Below are positions 36,176 through 48,413 of a stretch of DNA of 64,000 nt, piece by piece; the stretch's first letter is position 1; every line of letters begins with the position of its first letter. The translations under genes and the position numbers were made by a program. Location of the stretch: contig CM063283.1 of the NCBI GenBank assembly GCA_032173965.1, positions 35,751,743 to 35,815,742 of the forward strand, given 5' to 3'. The notes beneath the pieces are model-generated. The model saw only the letters and a list, made by a program, of their open reading frames with translations. It was not told where the DNA came from and searched no databases. The stretch is from Sitta carolinensis. Lineage: Eukaryota > Chordata > Aves > Passeriformes > Sittidae.

Positions 36176-38486
36176 GCAAAATTATTTTTTCTTACAATTA
36201 AATCCTGTGATTTCTACTTTTACAATTTTTAATTGCTGTTAAAATTATGCATAACTTATTACAACTTGTTTCACGGAGGAAAAGGTGACAAGTTGTTGTA
36301 TGGGTAATAAGGCAACATGAACCTCTTTTTTTTTTTTATTCTCTCATTTATTTTCTTTTCTCCCTTGCCAAAGGCTTTTTTTGTGGTCCATGGGAAAAGG
36401 CAACCGCACTGGTCTGATTCCCTTTGTCTTATTTGTTCTTTGGTAGGAAGGCCATAAGTTCACATTTTAAGAGAAATCCTCTGAGATTTGTGTGTGGTAA
36501 TTTCTATAAAGCTGCTGGAAGTACATTTTTTTAATGAAAATATCTGATTTTGTTTACAAAAGGCCAAACCCAATCCTATTGTAAATCTCTAGGGGAAATG
36601 CTTTTAACTTTCATTCAGTTAATTCAAAATACTGAAGCAGTAAAAACAGCTTGCTTAGATGTCCATTGTAAAAGCAGTGATTTATAGTGTCAGTTACTCT
36701 AATGAAAGCTTTATAGGATTAAATTATTTACTGCTAGGAATTCAAGAAAATGAAAACTAAATGCAAACCAAATAATGTTGCTATTTATGTTTCTTTGGAA
36801 AAGATGATCATTACTTTTTCTTGTTCCTTCTTCATTGTTTCTCACTGCATAACTAAATTTCAGTAATTGAACTCTGTGCCAGTGATGGAAAATTTTAAGT
36901 TGCAAACGAACTCTTTCTGGAAAAATATACAACATTTTTCCAGAATTCCCAACACTCTCCCATGTTTTTTATTTCTTCAAAGCTTTCAAAAACAGCCTCA
37001 AAAAGGTCTTCATTCATACTTTCTGAGATTATCTAGGCTGCAGACTCCTTCCTAAGTCAGTGAAATCAGTACAATGCTTACAGTGAGTTCCAAATCTCGA
37101 TCACTAACTACTTCTGTTGAAAACTTTACATTTTCAAATTACAGTCTTACATGCTGTGAACATCCATATTCTCAGGACAGATCCAGCTAGAGTACAACTT
37201 GCATACTGGGCTTATCTGAGGTACAATCCTCAGTGTCAACAAAAATGCAATTTTGTTCAGCAAGCAGTTTCTGTAATCTGTGCTACAAGATTTATCCTCC
37301 ATTAAGCATTGACGGGAGATGGGAAAATCACGGGTGACGTTTCACTCCATCAAGATCCACGTCAGTACCTTTATTTTACAGAGAAACTACTGGTCTCAGG
37401 GAACTTCCCTTATGAGCTGGCAAAGAAAAGAATGGATAGAATAAAGTAGAAGAGAAAAGATCTGGGGGTGCTTGATGTTCCAAAAAGTCAGAGGAAACCA
37501 GCAACAAAAGCTAGATATCTTGCTACAGAGTACCACAGATGTTGGAAGTTTTTAAAAGATTGTAATCAGCATAAAAAAATAAGAATCATAAAAGATAAAT
37601 AACATATCTTTGAAGGGGAAAAAAAAAAGATGTAATGCGTGTGACATATATTTAAGGTAGATTTTTGAGTTTTTATATTGAGACATACATAATTGCTTTC
37701 AATAAAAATGGGAATAAAAGACATGAGACTGATTAGTAATTTGGGGGAACACAAATCAGATACTCATTATCCGCCAGCATCTGTTTGCAGATTCCAGATT
37801 TTTTTTTTAATCTTTAGTAGTTTGTTATTATTTGATCAGAAATTCACATCAGAAATTAATTACCATTAAAGGCCAGTTAAAAAATTCAGCCATCCACTAA
37901 TGAAGTTAAGCATATCACATGACTGGAAACTACTCACATGGCAGGAGCACTGAAAAAGCAGAAGAAACAAATTACTAAGGTCAAAAATACCTTTTTGAAA
38001 CTCCTCATTCAGCAGTTATATATAATGAAGCCATCCTTAAAACAGAGTGTTACTTCAGACCTATTAGGTTAAAAAAAGAACATAGATGCTATAAAATGAA
38101 TATTGTTTGTAAAAGAGGATCAGGTTAGTTTAGACAATATCTTAAATGTTAGTTTAAATTTCAAACAGGTTATCATAAAAATGTTGAACAATACGTTAAT
38201 TCCCATACACTCTACCAATGAGATTATGAAGGCACTGTCAGAAAACAAGCAGGAAAATATTTTAAAAACCAACTTTAAGATTCTGACTCCTTCCCATGAA
38301 AAGCCCTCCATACATGAAAAGGCTAGAGAGATTTGGGAAGCAGGAGTCAGCAGCTCCTCTAATCATCATCTAATTAACATCCCAAAAGTTCTGTGATGAC
38401 TTAGACATTAAAAAAAAACCCATCCAAAACTAAAGAAGTTGCTCAAATATACAGAATTTACAAAACTTACTGTTTGTTGCTCCTAG
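36176..38486. other. Gap with no recognised gene
   Basis: AT-rich. A perfect 12-bp inverted repeat with a 7-base loop (36915-36926 and 36934-36945, arms TTCTGGAAAAAT and its complement) is present. A 97-codon ORF at 38103-38396 lies just upstream of the possible exon at 38487 but lacks splice support. Confidence 0.4.
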
Positions 38487-38649
38487 AAAGCTCCAAAAGA
38501 GCTAAGCAAAGAATAACAGAACTATATTTAGAGCAGAAATGGAGGGAAACAGACAATGCAGTTCCAGACTTAAAAGGGTATGGCATCTATGTTCCACCCT
38601 TGCCTCAGCCAAAATTAGAAGATAAATCAAGTAGCACTACAGCTGAAAG
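38487..38649 (+). CDS. Possible internal exon of an unrecognised gene
   Basis: Seen: acceptor TTTGTTGCTCCTAG ends at 38486 and a near-consensus donor AAAG|GTAAGT begins at 38650. The 163 bases between have one frame open throughout: 2 bases, 53 codons, 2 bases. The peptide starts with a basic helical-looking stretch (AKQRITELYLEQKWRE), then has a Gly/Pro-rich patch (GYGIYVPPLPQP) and an acidic, serine-rich end. Codon and residue use look protein-like and not AT-biased noise. Other frames are closed. I do not recognise the family and no partner exon nearby is firm. It could also be a decayed exon or a chance ORF with good splice sites. The stretch around it would then be introns of a plus-strand gene. 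Confidence 0.38.
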
Positions 38650-41600
38650 GTAAGTCACTATTACTATTGAAAAAGACTTAGCATTTGAGAATAAGGGTAC
38701 TTAAAAATTATTCTTTTTATTTATTTAATTGCACTTAGTATAAACAAAGGAAAAAGAAAAGAAACAAAATAAAATCGAACAAGCCAGGGCCGTGCAGTGA
38801 CTCCTCAATCGCTCTATATGGCTCTTTGCAAAGCAGCCCCTCAGGCACCTTCATCCTGTAGTGAATTAAACTGGGGGATTCAGTCCCTGGAAGCTTTGCA
38901 GAAGATGAAAAGGCAAAGAGATAAGGTGAAAGAATGAAAATCCTTCTGGTATCATTGGTTGTGGAGATAACATCTCTGACCTGTGAAGGACTGGTGTCAA
39001 TATATTCTGCAGTCTAGGGAAACATATCAGGGAAGGAACACATCAACTATGGAGTTGCCTGACAGCCTCTGCTGTCAACCACTGTTGGAGACAGATTATT
39101 GGGCTAGAGAGATCTTTAATTATGGCCATCCTGTGCTCTTGAGGATGTCATTTAGTCCAGAATGAGCACTCTTTGTAAATATGAACCCTTCATAGATGGT
39201 CATCTGGTTATGTAAAGAGAACAAGAGGAAATGCTATTTGAAATCTTTGACAGACATGCTCTCCAGAAGTGAAATAATGTTTGCAAGGCCACCAGGCAAA
39301 CAAGTAAAAGTTATTTCTAGTAAACTGAGTGAGCATCAGAAATTAACTGGATTATTATGCAGGAAACACAAACTGAAAGAACTTTGTGGTTTCTACAATG
39401 GGGAAAACATAGGGGTGTTGTCAAAAGGAAATGAAAGAAAATCCTCATGTCTACCTGGGAAACGAACAGCTATGTTTGGCATATTCAAACCCTAGAAAAG
39501 GTAATGCTTTTTTAGCAAAAACTCCATCTCCTGCTATAAGACATTCGATCCACAGAAAAATTACCATTTTTTATGTAAAACCAGATTAATTTAAAATGGA
39601 GTCTGTATCCATTTCTGAAGACATAACCAAAGAAGTCATTTTATTCTCAAAGGGTGTAGTTATTTTTAATGAAGAAAAATACTCAGAATTTTTAGGCAAT
39701 TATAAAAAGAACACCCCTTGTTGGAAGACAGGATGAAATTGTGATATATAATTTAAATAATCTAGTTTAAATTGGTGGATATTACACAAATCATTGCACA
39801 CTTCTTTGCAATATAAATCTCATGTAAAACAAACTAAGAGAGGAAAGATTGAAAAAAGATTGAAATTAATGCCAAGCAAATTATCCAAAACAATGTTTCA
39901 CAGAAAACTGGAAAAAATGTCAGTCAAATAGAACTCAATATAATTTTCATTAAATTGGAGAGGCAATCAAGTTTATCATGCTTGGAGTTAATAATAACCA
40001 ATATGAGGAGCTTTTATTGTACTTAGCGATGGTTGTACAAGAAAAGAATGACACTGATAAAGAAATAATTGAAGAAATTAGTTTCTTGACATTGACAAGA
40101 AAGCATTACTTCCAATAAAGTAAAATATGCAATCCATCAAATTAAACAAGGACATTCTCCTAGGAAAGATGTAAAGACTACAGCAGGAGTGTAGTTAATG
40201 GCCTAGAGCAAAGTGTAGGTCAGGGGACGGATATTTAAACAAACTCCATGAGAGCACAGAATCTACTGGTGAAGAAGCAATGGTTCAATAGAGCAAAATG
40301 CCACTGCTTTGGATATGTCACTCAGGTCTTGCAAATGACAGCATGGAGCCTGAGTGGAGGAGCCTGTCTTCCTAAAAATTTTGTTTTAAAATGTCATGCC
40401 TGAGCAAGTAAATGTAAGTCTTCATTAGTGGTTTTACAGGGAGATTTTACAGCAGCTGGAGATGAGGCTGAGTAGCCTCAAGTTTTTTTTAGTGTATTCT
40501 TTTAGCAGGGAGCGATACACAGATTGATGCACTATTTGGGGTTTTTTTATTATTGTCTTAAAGTTATTTTATCCCATCATAAAAAAGGTTAAATAAAGAG
40601 AAATAGAGAATTTTTGTATCTTGCCACAAAAACAACAACAACAAAAAACCTAACCAAAACAAATAAAAATAAAACCAGCCAAAACACTTAGACAGTTTTG
40701 ATTTTTTTTTCCCTCTCAAACACTAAATCCACCATCTGGGGCTTTGTTGGGGTTTTTTTAAGAATAGAAATGTTGGAGATTCTCCCCTCAGTGAAATGAG
40801 GTTATTTTAGACAATAATTTACAGAAAAAGATGGACAATAACAGTCCACATTGGGGAGGCAGTAGTTACAACCTTCAGCTTGTCTCTGGTGTTTACACAA
40901 GGTAAAAGCAAACAAAAGATTTCAACAGCTGTTTGGTGGATGCAGAATAGTCCTGGTCCCTGTCTTGGGAGCACCAACCTTCCTGCACACCTTGCTGCAA
41001 CACACTGCCCTGGGTCTTACCTTAGGCTTTCTAGCTCCACTAGGTAATCAACAGGACTGAGGATATTCATGTATTGATATATGTGTTTCCATCCAAATCT
41101 ATTAGATACCACGGAGAAATAAACCAACATTAATTTCAGGAAGTTCTTGCTGAACGAGGAATAATCAAAAAATACCAGCATCTTTATGGGCTGTTACTTC
41201 AAAGACACTGATGTTCATCAAAATTCCCTACTGCACCATAGCTTGCATTTTTTTGCTGCTCTCCTTGAGATCTGTTTGGGAGTCTGGGTCACTGGATGAT
41301 GAGCTCACTGTTCTGTGCAGGAGGGTATTGTGAAAACTGGGATGTTTTTTTACCCTCTGAGTCAAATGTACTTCTACACTCATTCTATTTAGGCAATAGG
41401 TAGTGGCAGTTGGTGTTATATAGTCCACATTTTCTGCTTTCCACTGAAGGTTAATATAGCTAATAATTCATATAAAGAGAAATGTTTTGGGATCACAGGG
41501 ATTTCAGATAATTATAGTTAAGAGAGAGTAGGGAAGGTAACGACAGTGTTGTTCTTTATCCAGATTTTGCATTCCAGCCATATTAAACTTTTCTCCCTTT

Positions 41601-44600
41601 CACAGTTCTCTACATAAACATTTATACAAGAGAAGGACAGTGAGACAGAAACTAAAGAAATGGTTCAGATAGAAATGGTTCACAGAAACTGACAAAATGG
41701 CAAGAGCACTGACAGAAAATTATTTGTAAAGTGGAAGATCTTGACACATGGTTGACAGAAGGATGATGATATCTGCATGCAAGATAGGCATCGTATTTAA
41801 GTATTATGTGTATTTTTAGTACATTTCTATTTTTTCCACATATTCGTTACTAATCTAAGTTCAAATATGTGTGAACACATGAAAATGAGTTGTCATATAT
41901 GCTGAATATAATTGCTGACTGAGTCATACAGCTCTTTCATACTCCAGGACTTGAAGAAATTTTAGTCTAGATAAAGAACAAAGGTAGTCATAACAAAGTC
42001 CCAGAATTAAAAGGTATTTATTGGACTGTTTTTTTTTGTTTTTTTTTTTTTTTTTTATTATTGACTGAAGCATTTTACAGTTTCTATTAAGAACTGAGGT
42101 TTTCCATTTAATGATTTTGATAAGGCATACTAGAATAGTAAGGAATTTTAAACCAATCACTCTTCTATCTCTGCTTTTAAGTTTGTTACAAGCAAAGCTT
42201 TGATTATACATGCCCCCTGCCTCTTATCACACTATATTTCACCATGAAATTGAGACAGAACATCACCAGGAGTAATTTCTACTTAAGCCATACCCACGAA
42301 GCAGTATCTGTGCATGGCAAATGAAGATCTTCATGTCCTTACTTCTCCCCTCTCCCTTTCCAAAGTCTGTATTTCACTAGAGATTTGTTCTTTGTTAATA
42401 ATTTAAGTATTTTAACATTTTGAGAAGATCAAACAGTTCTACTACCTTAAATTTTTTAAGCCCCTCCATTGTGGTAAGAAACTCATAATGTCACTGGAAG
42501 CTTAAACCAAAAACAATGATTTGAAAGTAAAATATTAAAGATGTTGTTTTCACATTTGTAGAATGTGACCCACAAAATGCATGCAAGTGTCTTAGTATGA
42601 AGCACTGATTATTCAACATGAAAAGACATTCCTTGTAGGAGATGTTTTTTGGCTGTTGGTCCAAGAAATCCATGTTGCAGCATAATTTCTCTGAAGGTGC
42701 AATGGAATGCAAGGCATAGTTAAAAATGTTTAAGAGCCAGAGAGTTTTGTCCTTCAAATATATCTTCTGGCTGCATAAAATGACCATATGAGAAAATGAT
42801 TTGCTTCAGCTGTGCATGTGAGTTACTCTGCTTCTTCACAGCTGACTAGTTCTTTGAAATGGTCAGTCTCCAGACAGAAAGAGAAAAGTGTTGAAGGCAA
42901 ATGATTACTCCAACAGTCTGAGCTAATCACACAAAAGTGAAAACATTTACCTTCTTAAACTCAGTCCCTATGATCCAAAGACTTAGGGGAGGCAAAAATA
43001 ACTAATGTAATGGAAAATGCTAATTATTATGTGTTGGAGCATTGTAGCATTTTCAATTCCCTTTTCCTTGGATTTTTCTCAGTTTAAGGACCAACAGTGT
43101 GTATGATATATATGTTTCAGTGAGAATGGGCTCTTTAATAAAAGGACTAGAGCCTTGTGATCAAAGAAAAAATATTAGTCATAATAACAAACATATTTCT
43201 AATTCAACGGCAAGCTTTAAGTGCACTAAAATGCTCAAAGAGCGGCTTTGAGCCACTACTCTCCTATCTGTTTACATGTCAATGTGAAAAAACATCTTGT
43301 AAATTCATTGATGTTACTTCAGTACAAAAATGTTTTTTAGGAAATAGATCAGGTTTGTAATTTCACATAAATTGTTTTTATGTGTAATGGAACCATGTGA
43401 CCCATAAAAAATGTACACTTGTGGACTATTTAACACAGCCATCTGTACATTTTTTAAGAATGAAACTTTCACCATAGTGCAACTTTTGTTCACGATATCA
43501 ATCTGGTTATTATGCCTTGGCTTAATTCACTCTCACAATAAGATCACACTTGCACTTGGCAGAGGAAATAAGGAATAATGAGGTACTTAGAGAAATTAGA
43601 TTTCTACACTATAATATAATCAGATTTTAATGAAACAAGTAATATATACCATTCATACCATTTTGGTTTGTGATAAACCTTACTGAATTATCACAAGACT
43701 TCTTTTGGTGGCCATGAAGTACGTGAAATGATTTATTCTTTGAAGTAAAATGCTGCTCTATCTGCGTGAAATCTATTACAACATAATATACAGCCTTTAT
43801 TATTTCTCTCCTATTGGATAATTGGAGGTCTGTGGTATTATTTAAAGTGATGAAGTAGCAACCTTAGCTCATTTTACACTTTTCAATTTCATGCTTGTCT
43901 TCTGTAAAATCTTTTCCATAAATTAACACTCAACAGAACATGGATGCAGTACAAAGTATAAAACTTAAATACATATTGATTAAAATTGTATGCAGAGTCA
44001 ATGAAACTAGAAGTTCTGATTAATGTTTGTTACTGATCAGTGTAAGCTTTTCTTATAAGGCACATATTCTAACAACACTGAACTTAAGCAAACCAGGTTA
44101 GAAACCAGAAAGCCAGCAATAAAACTTCAAGAGAAGTAGCTGAATATTTACAACAGTGACCATGAGTTTAATTACCCTGATTAAGTCTATGTTAGCTACA
44201 AAACACCCTCAACCTACATCTTCTTTTGTTGCACAGAAATACAACAAAGAAAAGAAGCAAATGTGAATGCTCAAGCCTGAGTTTTTCCTGGAAATCTTTG
44301 GGAACTTAACAGGGTCCAATGTTTAAAGGTGAGCCATTGTTAGCTCCCCTGTAATCAATGCCCTGAACTAAATCTCCAGAAGGAAAATCAGATCTTAGAT
44401 GTGGTCATCAAATCAACCTTTTAGAGGTGCTGTCTTTCTTCAGTGGTCTCATACAGTGAAGAAGCCCTTAAGTGTGGAAGAAAAACACATTATCTTACCA
44501 CAGGTGAAAATGATCCCATGTGTCTATAACTTAAACATTTTCCCAAAATAGATACATACAAGGATATCTTGAGAAGACAAAAAAGTTTATAAAGTCTGTG

Positions 44601-45765
44601 TAGAAACAGGCAATTGTCTTACCAAGACAGAGAACACTCATCAGTATAAATGGACAAGCCAGTTACTGGGTTTATGAATAAGAGGATTCTTGGAAGCTGT
44701 AAAAAATCACCATATCATGTTCCCTCAGAGATTTGCAGTCTTCTGTTCTCTTTGTCCTTTTTTTTATCACAGCCTGGTGAGTTGGAAGGTCCTCCCTACA
44801 TAAGTAGGTATTTTTGTTACACTCTTTGCAGGAGCTGATACTGACTCTAAGTAGTGCAAATTCTTTTTTTTTTCCACATTTTGACTGGTTAAAGCAGTGC
44901 TTCAGATTCTGCCAGACTTCAGTTAAACTTCTATTACTGTCCTTTTAGTAACCTTCCCATTGGAACTGTTTATTTGCAACTTGGACGGGATGAAAACATC
45001 ATTTTAGAGAGATAATATTTTCTTTATATATCTCAGTTTCATAAACTTTGGCAGAATTATGTGGGGAGATTCTTCATTTGGCTTTTTCTGCATAGTAAAT
45101 ATAACTTATTTTCTGACTACTTCAGGAATGTTTTCACACTTGGGCTTAAGAGGCATTTAGAGATTAAAGTCCACCAGAAGAGGCTTTGTCATTCTAACAT
45201 CTGCAAGCTGATATTTTGTACAAATTCTCGGTGAAGGCTTACTACTGATTCATAAAATCACAGCTAGTAATGACACATTTTTTAAAAAGTATTTTGGGTA
45301 AGCATGCTCAGGGATGTACACTTGTCAACACTGCCAAGATACTTGCAAAAGTTGTGAGAAAGTCAAAAACGGGACCAGAGGCCTGATAAAATGCCCTTTC
45401 ATGGCAGAAGCGATATTCTCTGTAGTTTGTCACCAAAAACCAAAACATGACAGGAAACTTGTTTATTTTGTATTTATTAAGTACTGTAAAAATTAAATCA
45501 CTTCCCCCCTCTCCAAACCCCAGTTATTTTGCAGACAATTAATCTCCAGAGAAAAAGGTAATCAGAGTCAAAAGTTGCAGATCAAAGCCACACAAATCTA
45601 TAATGGAAACAGATTTACAATAAAAATAATTTATCTGAGGAAATCTGAAAGGAGGAAATGGTTTTTACTGGAATATCAGCAGTGATCAAATGTGTAAATG
45701 TCCATAAATGCCACTTTCCTATGTACTACCTGTTTCTTCATAGCCTGGCTCTCTATGTTCCCTAT
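38650..45765. other. Stretch with no recognised gene
   Basis: AT-rich. Includes T runs at about 42030-42057 and A-rich sequence at about 40625-40690. A 35-base open segment after a strong acceptor at about 44772 ('cttttttttatcacag') is too short to support. A 99-codon ORF at 39196-39495 has no domain. Confidence 0.4.
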
Positions 45766-47019
45766 TGTCGTAGTTTGGAAAAAATGAGTTTTTTTCTGAA
45801 CTTCAGTGGTCAAACCAATGAGTGCTCAGGTTTAAAGACTGGCACCTGGTGTGGCCACTGAGGACAAGGATCTGCCTCTGAGAACACAAGGGGTTAAAAG
45901 CAGAGGGCTCCCCGGAAAGCTCTCTCTTGGTTCCGGTCCCTGAGGACGGAGGGATCTCCCCTGCCCAGCGGCTGGCTGGGTGGGGGAGGGGAAGCCATGC
46001 GGCCTGGGCGAGGTAGGCCTAGAACCTCGGGCAGAGAGGGGGAGAGGAAAAATCCTGCAGGATGGAAGGGTGGAGAAAGTACAAGAACCTGGAAAAGCAT
46101 CAGACAGCCTTCTTTTCCCTTTCCCCCTCCCCCCCTCCTCCTTCCCCCCGGAGAGAGAAACTGAGAAAACCGTGTCTGTGATCTCTGTCACCTTGAAATT
46201 TGATATCAACAACTAGACAGCACGGCCGAAAGAGTATGGGGGGGGTGGCGTGAGAAGAGTGTCCAGCAGTAAAGATATCGTGAGAGTTCTGGGGAAACAA
46301 AGCCCAAGATTTTAATCTTTTTCGTAAATGATGGAAACTTTATAAATGCTAATCTTCCTGAATTTGAAGAAGAAAGATAGAAAGAACTAAGCAAAAATTA
46401 TGAAAGTTTGTGTAAGTAGAAGATTGTCAGAGAACGCTGAAAAGAATCCTAGGTGGGAGGAGATGATGGAGTAGCTTTGGCTGGACTCTTTTGTATAGCC
46501 ATGGACGGACTCATTTTTTCCTATAACATAGAAACTGTATCTAGGGAAAGGCATTGGCTTGGAGCGAAGAGTGGGACGTAGTGTGAACAGAGATGAGAAG
46601 TGTCCCAAAATTGAGAAGCTGTCGTTTCTTGGAACTAACCAAAGCATTTTTAAAAAGAGAAACCCTAGAAACAGCTCTAGTCCATGCACAGTGGTGAGAG
46701 CACTGGACATGGAGGAAGAGGCCACGATGTAGTGCAAGAAGGACTCCTATCTCTCCTCAACGAACTGAGTACTGATTATCGGAAAGGTGGTAATAGACTG
46801 AAGATTAATTATCTAAAAGGTGGTAACGTGATGGGGAATTTTCAGTTTGTTTTGTTAGGTTGAGAACTGGTGGGGGGGGGGGAGGAAGAGTGTTTTTTTT
46901 AAAAGTTTCCATGTTCTTCTGTATGTGTCTTCTTTACCTATTATTAGTAATAAAGTTTTTTTCTGTTGCTTTCTAAATTAGAAACTGTTTTACTCTGTTT
47001 TTGGTCACATCTCACAACA
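45766..47019 (+). mobile_element. Probable solo LTR of about 1.25 kb
   Basis: The segment begins TGTCGTAGTTTGG and ends near CATCTCACAACA, matching the TG...CA rule. It is much richer in GC than its surroundings (45890-46150) and has an AATAAAG at 46949-46955 about 65 bp before the end, as the R/U5 boundary of an LTR should. It includes a C-rich tract (about 46115-46148) and a G run (46873-46883). No flanking 5- or 6-bp duplication was found, so the ends may be slightly wrong or the flanks mutated. It is unrelated to the LTRs of the provirus 110 bp downstream. ORFs on both strands within it lack known domains. Confidence 0.6.
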
Positions 47020-47124
47020 AATACCAGGGACAGTATATCGTTATAAGAGCACTGGCCTTGTGCCAACGTCAAACCTTTAACACCTATTTAAGCAAAATTA
47101 GTGACAATAGGAAGAAAATAATAA

Positions 47125-47129
47125 GCCAA
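47125..47129 (+). repeat. Left target-site duplication GCCAA
   Basis: GCCAA precedes the TG of the 5' LTR and is repeated at 53779-53783. A 5-bp duplication suits a class III (ERVL) integrase. Confidence 0.9.
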
Positions 47130-47804
47130 TGTCTTGGGTTACTGTTGAATTGTATCCCTATTCGTCTGTTTAAATCAAAAATGAGTTCTGTACCTTTAAG
47201 ACTAGATCTAAGAGTGAAGAAGAAGCAGTGGAATGTCTGAGGCGGGTGTTTTCAAAACATCAAGATAAGAATTTGTAGTTTTGGAGGACACAGCGAGTGT
47301 TGGCTGCAGTGTGGACGGCGGGAGAGAGCTCTCTTTGGCTTTCTGTTAGTTCGTGGCTAGCTGAAGCAGAGAAGTTTTCCGGACTGTGAGTTTCTTTTCC
47401 TTTTTTTTTCCTTGGAACTGTTCAAACCTACTCTGGACTAACCCCCAGCAGAGCACCAAGAGCTCATCCCTGTGGCCCACCGGGCCTGGCTTGGGCCTGG
47501 CATTTCCCAGTGCCAGGGACTAACACAGACTGAGCGAGCCGAGCTGCACCCACGGCACAGACTGACTGGATTGGTCATCTCTGCGGAGAAGCAGGAGGTT
47601 TTGTTCCTTGATGTTCATTTGTTGTGCTTGGCCTGTTAAATAAATACATTTTTTCCACTTTCCTCTAAGGAATTTTTTTGTTTTGTTTTGTTTTGTTTCT
47701 CCTCTTCTCCTTTCCTGAACCAGTTGGGGAAAGGGGCCATTGGATTGGTTTTCTGGAGGGACCTATTTTGAGGTCCCTTCCCAAATTTGCCTTAAACCAA
47801 GACA
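47130..47804 (+). repeat. 5' LTR (675 bp)
   Basis: Begins TGTCTTGGGTTACTG and ends AAACCAAGACA. It aligns without gaps to the 3' LTR (offset 5974). An AATAAA is at 47639-47644. Compared with the 3' copy it keeps G at 35 sites where the 3' copy has A, and carries T at 6 sites where the 3' copy has C (47134, 47145, 47159, 47191, 47276, 47312). Probable parts: U3 in the left portion, R around the AATAAA, U5 to the end; I could not fix the borders. Confidence 0.95.
47639..47644 (+). terminator. 5' LTR poly(A) signal
   Basis: AATAAA in the 5' LTR, duplicated at 53613-53618 in the 3' LTR. It is followed by a T-rich/GTTTT downstream element, as a retroviral polyadenylation site needs. Confidence 0.7.
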
Positions 47805-47816
47805 TATACAGTTAAT

Positions 47817-47834
47817 TGGCGCCCAACACGGGGC
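47817..47834 (+). promoter_or_regulatory. tRNA primer binding site, Lys-like
   Basis: TGGCGCCCAACACGGGGC lies 12 bases after the LTR end. It differs at two adjacent bases from the tRNA-Lys(1,2) primer site used by foamy viruses and several betaretroviruses (from memory). Spuma-like priming agrees with the ERVL-type pol, though ERVL elements are usually named for a leucine primer. The 12-base gap after the LTR is longer than usual. Confidence 0.7.
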
Positions 47835-48413
47835 TGGAGAAAGTGGAAAAATTGTACTGATTGTATTTTAGTTGTACTTTGTATTGGGATAAAGCAGTCA
47901 ACAGCTATGTTGTTGCTTGAACTCATAATGTCTCTCTCGGTGGAGGCCTTTCTGGGTTTCTGTTCCCTAGGCTTTTTTGAAGTTTTAATACCTTTCTAGT
48001 CTTTAGGTTTATTCTCTTATTCGGAAATAGCTCCAGTGTTGTTCCTAACACGTAGTTTTTACTGTAGAGGAGCATGTATTAGAATAGCTATTGTACTAGG
48101 CTCAGTGATAATAATTTATAAGAAGTTCATAAAAGTACTAAAGTTAGTGACAAGTATATTTAGTTTATAAATCTTTCATCTTACCTTGCGTCCCAGTTCC
48201 AATAGCATGTTTTAGAAGTTTATTAGTAATTACACTCAGTTAGTTAAAGAAGAAAGAGGGGATGAGGCTTTTCAACCTCTCCTTTCCCTCTTCTCCTTTG
48301 AAACTGTTACATCACTTTTTAAGAATATTCAGTTTCCTTTGAATACCAAGGATACCACCTTTCTAGTATTTCAACTAGTAAGTTTCCTCTATATAGTCTG
48401 CAACTTCTCTAGA
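47835..48413 (+). other. Proviral leader
   Basis: Non-coding leader between the primer site and the first gag ATG. It would hold splice-donor and packaging signals, which I cannot point to. It has normal GG density, in contrast with the 3' part of the element. Confidence 0.6.

Noticed and set aside
44776..44810. 35-base open segment after a very strong acceptor, ending at a GTATTT
   Set aside because: Too short to judge and the donor is weak.
45766..47804. Reading the solo LTR and the proviral 5' LTR as parts of one element
   Set aside because: They share no sequence. The provirus has its own perfect 5-bp duplication starting at 47125.
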